Below, in pieces: positions 56,826 through 64,000 of a stretch of 64,000 bases of DNA. Source of the DNA: Cavia porcellus (taxonomy: Eukaryota; Chordata; Mammalia; Rodentia; Caviidae). The notes beneath the pieces are model-generated. The model was not told the DNA's origin and ran no database searches. It worked only from the letters and a program-made list of their open reading frames with translations. Where the stretch lies: contig NW_026947509.1 in the NCBI RefSeq assembly GCF_034190915.1, positions 29,520,767-29,584,766 of the forward strand, read 5' to 3'. Within the stretch, counting starts at the first letter, position 1. Each line of letters begins with the position of its first letter. Both the position numbers and the translations under genes were made by a program.

Positions 56826-58892
56826 CACACTCAACAGACAAATCCTCTGGTTAATCACCCTGTTAATCACAGAGGTCCTTCGGCTGAAAGCCCACCCTGC
56901 CAGCAGCATGGGGCTTGAGGGGATGGCACTGTCCCCAGGGCCGCCTGCTGCGCTGGCTGCGGGTTTTCGGGCCTACACATCACAGCAGAACTGGACAGCT
57001 GGCTGCCTCCAGGCTCTTGCTCGGTTTCCTCTTGCTTTCTCTGTGGTAATTGCTGGAGAGAACCCCCCAGTACATGGTGCCTCTCTTTCCCCCATCAGCC
57101 AATTACTTTCCTGTTTCTTCTTTGAAAACTGTATTTACTCCTAAGCATGCAGCATTATTCCAAAACAAAAACAAAAACTGTGAAAGAGGCAGCCATGTGG
57201 CCAGGGCACGCCGCAGTGCCCCTCCAACAACTGTGCCACGCATGTTCCAAGCTTGCACTCAGTTGTGGGTGCCCCAGGGACAGTGGCTGTCCTGAGCCGT
57301 CTGCTCCCCACCCCGCACCATGCGAGTGGCTGACGAGGCAAGGCTCTCATACCCTCAGCCCAGAGCTGCGTGAAGCAGATGGCTCCTGTCCTGTGAACTC
57401 TGTGATGCTAGGCAGGTGTGGGAGTGGGTGGATCTCTGCCCTGCTGCTCCTAAGGACCCGGAGGAAGAAGCCCATGGCCTTCACAGATACCCAGATCCAG
57501 GGCCTGCCTCAGTGTGAGCACACAGCTCGCAGGGACAGCAGTGTCCCCAGCATGTGCCTGCTGCAAATGTAAGAGAACCAACAGTTCCATTCCATTTCCA
57601 GTAACAATGACTAAACCCTAACCCGCTGCCATCAGCATCAGCATAACCTTCACTGCCACAGCCTCACAGCCATCAGGTTTAAAGAGGATGACACCTAACG
57701 GGAGGAAAGACTCAGCCTGCCAGAACCAGTCCAGGCCTGTGAATAGCCAAGGGCCACGAGCTCGGGCTCAGGGAGGGAGATGACCCTGTGTCACTGAAAA
57801 GCGTGTGTCCCCCTGTGACAGCAGCATATGCAATGGGACAGGAAGGCCACCAGAAGACAGAAAGAACCCCTCCCCTTCCCTCTTTGTAGCTTCCAGACTT
57901 GACATCCCTCGTTCGGAGATGCCAGGCCTGGTGGACATCCCATCGCTGAGAACAGGGCTCTGGTATCAATGTGCCCCAGTATTCACACTCTGAGTGCTTG
58001 GTACCAGACCCAATTCACACAGGCCTAGGGCCCCAGGCAGAACTTCTGAACTGACAAAGGAATTTTAAAGTTCCTGAACACATTTTGAAATTTGGATTTA
58101 TCCTATTCTCATAAAACTCCTTACAAGGCAGTGATCATCCCACCTCAGGGAAACAAGGCCAGGCTCATTACATTCCGCATAGCTGGGGGGATCGCGCTCC
58201 AGGTCCTTACACCCTTTCCACACCCTCCCTACAGCAAACTCTACACCAAACTCCCCGCCCAAAGTTTTCTTTCTTTTCTTTTTCTACCCAACTCAGGTCC
58301 AAGCCACCTGAACCTTCCATCTACCCGGACAGCATGATGCCCATGGACACTGCCTCCCTCCTGCCCAGCATTATGCCAAAGGTGCCAATCTCAGCCCCTC
58401 TGCACATGGGATCACACCAGTGACAGCAGTGTTAGTAGACAATGTCTCTTTCCCTTGCTTTGTCTCAAGCCTTGGACCAACTTCCACTCAATTTTACATT
58501 CCTAAAGCGACTCACATGTCCCCCTGAAGGACCTCAGACTGTTCTTCGGACACTTTGGGACGTCCTGGCCTCAGACAGCACAGTCGGGAGTGCGCACAAG
58601 TTGGGGAGTCTGCAAACACCTGGGTGTGCCTTTTTTAGAGAAAGGTTAGACTTCTGGGAACCTTTCTGGTTAATTCCTTTTCCACTTTCCCTGTCCACCC
58701 TACTGCAGCGTCAATTTCCTGCCACCCCTGCTGGTGTCAACATCAGCGGGTAGAAATCCATGAACTCAGGAGCTATGCGCCCTCACTAGGAAAGCCAGGG
58801 CACCCTGTTGCCTGCAGCCAAGGCAGAAAAGCTAGTGAGCTGTGCTCACGTTGTCCCACCCACCCACCCAAGCGCTGCCCACATGCCATCTC

Positions 58893-58958
58893 ACTAGTCC
58901 TCCCACTTGACCTGGGATCAGCCATATGGCTAGTCCTCTCATTTGACCTGGGATCAGC
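58893..58958 (+). repeat. Two-copy tandem duplication (~36-bp period)
   Basis: CTAGTCCTCCCACTTGACCT is followed one period later by CTAGTCCTCTCATTTGACCT. Each continues GGGATCAGCC, and the copies are separated by a short ATATGG spacer. Confidence 0.85.
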
Positions 58959-59284
58959 CCGGCCTGTGTGGTCGCTGCTCTGGAGAGGGGGCTGTGACCA
59001 TGTGGCTGGGCTTGACACGCTCTGAAGAGGGAGGCAGAACTCATGCAGGCTTTCAGGGCCCACGCCCTGCAGCATTTGCGAGCAGCCATCCAGCATGGAA
59101 GGTGGGCTGAGCAGGTACTGTAGAGCCCCGAATGTCTCCCCTCTTCATGGGGAGCAGTTCACACAAGACAGCTTAGCATTATAACCCAGATTACAAATCA
59201 AGCCAAAGGTTAGGAATTCAGGCAGACTTGACAACTGTGCTGTGAGAAGCCCTCTAGGGTTAAGGACAGAACAGAACTAATTAC

Positions 59285-59350
59285 CTGGGGTTACGGTTAG
59301 CTGAAAGCAGTGCAGCTTGTTGGGATCAGGAAAATGCACTTTACATGTAC
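59285..59350 (-). CDS. UBE2F: UBE2F exon (residues 50-71)
   Basis: 66 nt, phase 1 in and phase 1 out: [20 protein letters not shown] then P. Acceptor CTCTTGCAG before GTACATG; donor G|GTAATT. Confidence 0.96.
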
Positions 59351-59944
59351 CTGCAAGAGAAACACACGTCAGCAAGCAGGCGGCAGCAGCTGCACGCATG
59401 GTGACACGGGGGTGCCCAGTGGTTGGGACAGACCCACCAGGGGCTCCCCTTAACGTTCCAGTACAGACCATGGCTTCCAGTCACCTCCCTCCCACCCTAG
59501 AGTCAGTTTCTAGTTAACTGCACAGCGACACTGTCCCTTAGCCTTTAAATGCTACTAAAGACAGACCTTTCTGCTCATTCAAAACCTCTGCACTGCATTT
59601 TGAAGCTCAGGAGAGCAGCTGGCCACAGGGCCAGCCTGCCGCAGATGCCAGTACATAGGGTCCCGTGCTGCTGGGCAGCTGTGGTCCACAAACAGCTTCC
59701 ACCCCAGCCTGGTGCAGCTTGTTCTGTTGCGAGGAGCCTCTACAGGCCTGGATGGGATGTGCTGGGACCTGGATCACCCTAGAGGGGAACTGGTCTGGAC
59801 AGGGAGTTTGCTGCAATATGCAGAGGGGCAGGGGGTACCGTGGCGTGGATGCCTGTAGAGGCCGGCAGCATAGGGCTGTGCCCCATACCCTCTGTGTGGT
59901 GAACTTGAGATTTCACTCCTCTGGGTCACTTGGCTTCAGGTTTG

Positions 59945-60050
59945 TTTTTGAGACAGGGTCTTGCTGCATACCCCATGCTGGCCTGAACTCCCCAAGCAGT
60001 CCAGGCAGCTGGAGTCACAGTGAGCACCACCATGCCTGGCTCCCTGACCT
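59945..60050 (-). repeat. B1/Alu-like SINE, antisense
   Basis: TTTTTGAGACAGGGTCTTGC, GCTGGCCTGAACTCCCCAAG, TGAGCACCACCATGCCTGGC on plus. Confidence 0.85.
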
Positions 60051-60504
60051 TGTTTCTTCTAAGTCTCACTGCAAGTATTTGCTTGGTTTTATAACAAGAA
60101 AAAATTTCAACATAATGAAGATAATTCAAATACTGAGTCAAAAAAGACTTCAAGGCTCTCAATTAGAACAGTTGACACGAGGGTCAGGAAGGCTGCAGCA
60201 GCACATAGCCCAAGTCCACAGATCACCATGGGCAGGGAGCGAGTGCCCAGTGGGTACTCAGCTTGTGACACCCTTCCCAGAGGCCATATCCCCATCTGGG
60301 ACTCAGTGTCACATCAAACACGGGACATGAGATGTGCGAACTAGAGGAAGCGGGGACCTCGGGCGGCTTCTTCTTTAGGGTGACAGATGGACAAGCAGCA
60401 GTGTTAGAGGACATACTGCATCTCTCTTATTTTAGAAGGAAGGAAATTTGAAGCTAACAAGATCAGGACCTGTCCCCAAATCATGCATTTACAGCCGAGT
60501 GTGC

Positions 60505-60700
60505 AGCCAAGAGTGGTGGCATGTGCCTGTAATCCCAGCACTCTGGGAGGCCGAGGCAGGAGGATTAACAGGTCTAATCCCAGCCTGGGCAATCTAGCAG
60601 GACCTGTCTCAAAATGAAAAATTAAAAAAGATCTGGGGATTTGGCCCAGTACAAGGCCTAAGTTCACTGCTCTGTACTGCTCCACCAAAAAACCCCAAAC
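60505..60700 (+). repeat. B1-ID composite SINE
   Basis: TGTGCCTGTAATCCCAGCAC, GGCCGAGGCAGGAGGATTAA, CTGTCTCAAAATGAAAAATT, then an ID-like tail GATCTGGGGATTTGGCCCAG. Confidence 0.88.
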
Positions 60701-61494
60701 TGTGTGTGGAGTACTAAATATGAGCTTCATTTATATAACCCTAATTTGGAAAATGTAAATGTCCTCTGTCCTTGTGAGATGCTCATAAACAAAGCAGATG
60801 AGGATGACAAGCCCAGGAAAGCGCAGTCACTGCTGTTAATGCCTACTTCTTTCCTTGGTCTCCTCTAATAATGGAACCCACGTGGAAGCCAATCCCTCTG
60901 AAAGAGACTTGCCCATCAGGATGAAGAGGTTACCAAAGTGGGTTAAAAAAAATCAAACTCCTGAAAAACTCCCAAAGCTGAAAAGTTTAAGAATAGATAA
61001 ACTCTAGAAAAGAGAAGGTGAAGGTCAGGTTTTGCCTTAGCACCGTGCAGAAATCAGCCTCCCCCTCGCACAGGTACGCTCAGACCCCGGGCCTCAGTCC
61101 GTCCTAGAGACGGCTATGAACCTGCACGTACAGAGCGGAGCTTCCTCCTGGCTCAGGACAATTATTAGACAACTCGGACACAAGACTAGGTATTTTGTCT
61201 CTGTAAATATTTTTGGAAAATTGTTAGGCAAATAGTAAATATTTGGTCTCTGGCAGCTCATTTCCTCTGTAGAATAATGAACTTCAGACTTCGGGGAAAA
61301 CACACCTGACCTTGGACATGGATTTAATTTCCTATCTCTCCAGGGAAGAAGCATGTGGGCATGTTGTCTTTTATCTGACACCTAAGCCAAAGGGACAGGA
61401 AGACAGGCCATGTCTTTTTCAATCCTAATTTTCTTAATTAAAATCCCAATTCTAAAGCCAGTCCTGATGTTGTGTTGTTCCAAGCCTTCGCACT

Positions 61495-61622
61495 GGCTAC
61501 ACCCCCAGACAGGGTCTGGCCAAACTGCTAACTTGCGTAAGGTACACTTGAACTTTAGATCCTCTTGCCTCAGCCTCTGGCAGCGCTGAGATTACAGCTA
61601 TACATGACACCATCTGGCTTCC
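61495..61622 (-). repeat. B1/Alu-like SINE, antisense (degraded)
   Basis: CAGACAGGGTCTGGCCAAAC, TCTTGCCTCAGCCTCTGGCA, GCTGAGATTACAGCTATACA on plus. Confidence 0.8.
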
Positions 61623-61911
61623 AGTTGTTAAATTTTTTACTTTTTTAAAACTACGCTTTATGGTTAAAAAAAACCTCAACATATCTGGATGATTCACATT
61701 CCAGAAAAAAACAAAAGGCGGAGGTCAGTCCCATACCCTTTCATGCAAAGACACACATGCACACGCGTGTCCTCATCAGGGACTGTGGAACAGACCTCCA
61801 GTGGCAGGCGCAAGGGTTGCTTCCTTTTACTTCTCTATTAGGATCACATCCAGAAAGACACAGGGTGAAGAACACTACAGTGAACCTACCCCTCAGCTTT
61901 GAGATCTGGTT

Positions 61912-61982
61912 CCGTGGACCGGGGATACAGTACAGTGTCTGGCTGGCAAGCACGAGGCTGTGAGTTTGATCCCCAGTACCAA
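61912..61982 (+). repeat. ID SINE (partial)
   Basis: GGGGATACAGTACAGTGTCT, GAGTTTGATCCCCAGTACC, then A-run. Confidence 0.8.
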
Positions 61983-62928
61983 AAAAACTCAAAAAACAAA
62001 AAACTCAAAGCATCTGGCTTTGCCTATCCCACCCCATACATAGTTGTTCATTTGGAAGCACCTTGTTTCACCTAAACACACTTCAGTAGGCAGAAATTTA
62101 AACCCTGATTTAACAGAATCCCAAGGCAAAACCTTCAGCTCTAAGGTACAGACATCCCGAGGGTGAGCACTCCTGGGTTGATATAGGCTTTCCCTCACCA
62201 CCCATTCTGCCCACACGTGAAATGGTTCTCCAGGGGAAGCGTACTTACCCTTGCAGCACGCTGCACAGCATGCAGGCCACAGCCCACCTTACTTTCCAAC
62301 CTGGAAGTGAGCTCTCTGTGGTGTCAGATGGGCTGCACGCCCTGTCCAAGTCCTCCCACCTTCCCCCGAGTTCGGAGCCCACTTAGGGTCACTATAACCA
62401 CAGCCACTCAGCCTCGGGCCACTGCTAAACCCAGTAGGATTATGAAAAGCTCTAACCCCAAAATGCTGCAACGGCACAACTCTCTAGACTTCGGTGGCCT
62501 ACGAAACAGTCGGTGAGAGGATTTATGGTAGGAAAAAGATGTCCTGAGACCCAAGTGCATGGCCTGGCAGGCCTTTCTGCATGTGGGTGCAGTCAGGCTG
62601 TGTGGCTGGGGGTGGGGAGGAAAGGGGGCTCCTGGGCCTCAGACATCAAGCACCTTCTGCACCAAAACCACCGTGTCGTGAGTAACAGACACAGAACCAT
62701 TTTTTACCGATTTCCACATCTTTGCACTCTGTACCCAGAAATGCTACAGAGCCCCATTCTCATGATGTCCTCCAAAACTTCGTTTTACACAAAATTTAAT
62801 GTTTCCAATGCTAAAAAAAAAAATAGGATTTGCAATACAGTTCATTAAAACATAAAGCATAAAACATAAAGCTTTCTTCATGCAGTTACCTTACAATACT
62901 TAACTCGGACTGAGGGTGCCATACTTAC

Positions 62929-62958
62929 AGGGTAAATTAGCTTCAAGTTCTGCAACCT
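62929..62958 (-). CDS. UBE2F: UBE2F 30-nt exon (residues 40-49)
   Basis: Two bases complete Glu40, then VAELEANLP and the first base of Cys50. Acceptor CTCTCTACAG; donor T|GTAAGT. It is recognised by continuity with the next exon and the conserved KEVAELEANLPC stretch. Confidence 0.93.
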
Positions 62959-62980
62959 CTGTAGAGAGAAAGACACCATG

Positions 62981-62987
62981 GTTAATA
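62981..62987 (-). promoter_or_regulatory. Candidate branch point TATTAAC
   Basis: On the UBE2F strand this heptamer is one base from the optimal TACTAAC. Its branch A at 62982 lies 24 nt upstream of the first base of the 30-nt exon, within the usual window. Confidence 0.6.
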
Positions 62988-62996
62988 TTATTCTTT

Positions 62997-63099
62997 TTTT
63001 TTTTTTGTCTTTTTCCTTTTTATCGGTACTGGGGATCGAACTCACGACTGTCTGCTTGCAAGGCAGGCGCTTATGCTGCTGAGCTAAATCCCCAGCCCC
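62997..63099 (-). repeat. ID SINE at the exon's branch-point region
   Basis: Antisense on plus (sense on the UBE2F strand it reads GGGGCTGGGGATTTAGCTCA and ends in an A-rich tail). The perfect 16-bp direct repeat GTTAATATTATTCTTT flanks it at 62981-62996 and 63100-63115. Confidence 0.96.
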
Positions 63100-64000
63100 G
63101 TTAATATTATTCTTTACAACACGATCAGTGCTAAATTGGCAATTTCGTCTCAAATACAGAGGGGAAAAAATAAATTGGATGCAACACAAAGTAGTCTGCA
63201 GTTTATACCGTAATCCAGCGATGGCAAATCTTCCAAAGCTTTCAGTGACACAAACAGACGCTTGCCATGGATTTGCAGCCACTACTGACCCATTTGGCTG
63301 TTTTCAAATGCACAAAGTAAACTGCAGAATGCCAACAAATACAGCCAGAGACCCTTGAATATTCACTTTACCCTGACTGAAAGTTGTGTTAAACAAATAC
63401 AGAAATTACCTGTAGGCAAAAACGACTGTGGTGTTTCTGCAGATGACTCCCAAGACTCCCAAGGGAACAAAACAAGATGAGTTTCACACACCCTGCATCC
63501 ACACCCTTCTCTAGACCGTTCTTCAAGCTGACTCCTTGCAGCTCCATCTCTTGGCCCCGTCTGTCCTCTCTCTCCGAGGCCTCAAACCAGCCGGTTCCTC
63601 TTCTGTCAGATTCTCAGGAGGTGTTTACACCCAGCATCCTTTGCAGGATGAGGCTGTACTCCCCCACAAGCTGGCCAGAAGGGATCTGGGCTGAGCCTCA
63701 GGTGCAGCAGTGCCATGCATTTCACTCACTCTCCCTAGTTGTACTTAGCATGGTACTTGAAACACTAGCAGCAATGACCACATAAGAACAAGAAAGGAAA
63801 GAGATGCAAAGCAGAAAGTAAAATCAGGTCATGGTGCCACCATCAAAACAGCTGAGATTCACAGCTCAGATCCACCACGCTCTTGCTGAAGCTACCTAAA
63901 CTCACAAGCTGTAGCCGTGGTCACACTGAAGTTGGGGGTCGGCAAGCCCAAAGGAGAATGGAGACATGCACTAACCCTCAGTGAGTGCTTGGAATAAGAC

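Larger units (their letters stand above)
52721..59284 (-). other. UBE2F 6.6-kb intron
   Basis: Holds SINEs near 55070-55200, 55655-55740 and 56470-56820, a degraded ID-like stretch near 53390-53490, and a short tandem duplication at 58893-58958. The many open frames show no family resemblance. Confidence 0.75.
59351..62928 (-). other. UBE2F intron
   Basis: 3.6 kb; contains an antisense B1 (59945-60050), a sense B1-ID composite (60505-60700), an antisense B1 fragment (61495-61622) and a sense ID (61912-61982). Confidence 0.75.
42237..64000 (-). other. UBE2F: UBE2F gene (NEDD8-conjugating E2), 5' partial
   Basis: UBE2F is the NEDD8 E2 enzyme that, with the RBX2/SAG RING protein, neddylates CUL5. 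Eight coding exons in the window (30, 66, 68, 71, 58, 33, 63, 51 nt) total 440 nt and run from within codon 40 to the stop, exactly filling the known 185-aa frame. Visible landmarks: the HPN motif (106-108), catalytic Cys116 in GEICLSLL, the E2 core strand [19 protein letters not shown] and the C-terminal helix EDFRNKVDDYIKRYAR. Codons 1-39, which form the E1-docking N-terminal tail, lie beyond the right edge; I searched 62959-64000 for the VRDKLLVK exon and did not see it. Splice signals and phase are intact throughout. Confidence 0.97.
62959..64000 (-). other. UBE2F intron, continues past window edge
   Basis: Begins with a young ID SINE next to the acceptor. The remainder (63116-64000) holds no recognised exon or repeat. 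Confidence 0.75.

Noticed and set aside
63116..64000. Upstream UBE2F exon encoding the N-terminal tail
   Set aside because: I searched the minus strand for the VRDKLLVK-type sequence with a donor of matching phase and did not find it. It most likely lies beyond the window.
1..64000. A novel multi-gene biological system
   Set aside because: The three genes are well-known mammalian genes in a conserved order with unrelated functions, and the remaining sequence is introns and transposon remains.

Overview
The window is mammalian nuclear DNA, almost certainly from a rodent. It contains split genes with GT-AG introns, many short B1/Alu-like SINEs, and numerous tRNA-derived ID-type SINEs, several flanked by perfect 10-16 bp target-site duplications. 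The ID head (GGGGCTGGGGATTTAGCTCAG) makes me lean, with low confidence, towards a beaver-like (Castorimorpha) or other non-murine rodent. There are no bacterial genes, no CRISPR array and no operons.

Three protein genes lie head to tail, all on the minus strand, so transcription runs from high to low coordinates. From right to left they are UBE2F (about 64000 to 42237; 5' end outside the window), SCLY (38007 to 22166; complete) and ESPNL (21491 to 1; 3' end outside the window). This is the order known from human 2q37.3. I rebuilt each gene exon by exon: every internal boundary has GT/AG signals and the reading phase is continuous. The results are UBE2F 440 nt of CDS (from mid-codon 40 to the stop), SCLY 1341 nt (446 aa) in 12 exons, and ESPNL 2424 nt (first 808 aa) in 9 exons.

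Regions. 1-21491: ESPNL. Its 10.4-kb fourth intron holds a decayed Tigger-like DNA transposon split by an ERVL-MaLR-like LTR element. 21492-22165: a gap of only about 0.7 kb between ESPNL and the SCLY poly(A) signal. 22166-38007: SCLY, with a CpG-rich promoter at about 37840-38560 and a CpG-bearing minisatellite in intron 1. 38008-42236: intergenic DNA with SINEs. 42237-64000: the 3' part of UBE2F, whose introns carry a near-identical inverted duplication and an ID SINE inserted at a branch-point site.

The three genes do not form a pathway. UBE2F is an E2 enzyme for NEDD8, SCLY recycles selenium from selenocysteine, and ESPNL is an ankyrin-repeat protein of hair-cell stereocilia. I found no previously undescribed multi-gene system. 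The most interesting signals are structural: the inverted repeat around two UBE2F exons, the duplicated branch point at another UBE2F exon, and the SCLY intron-1 minisatellite.
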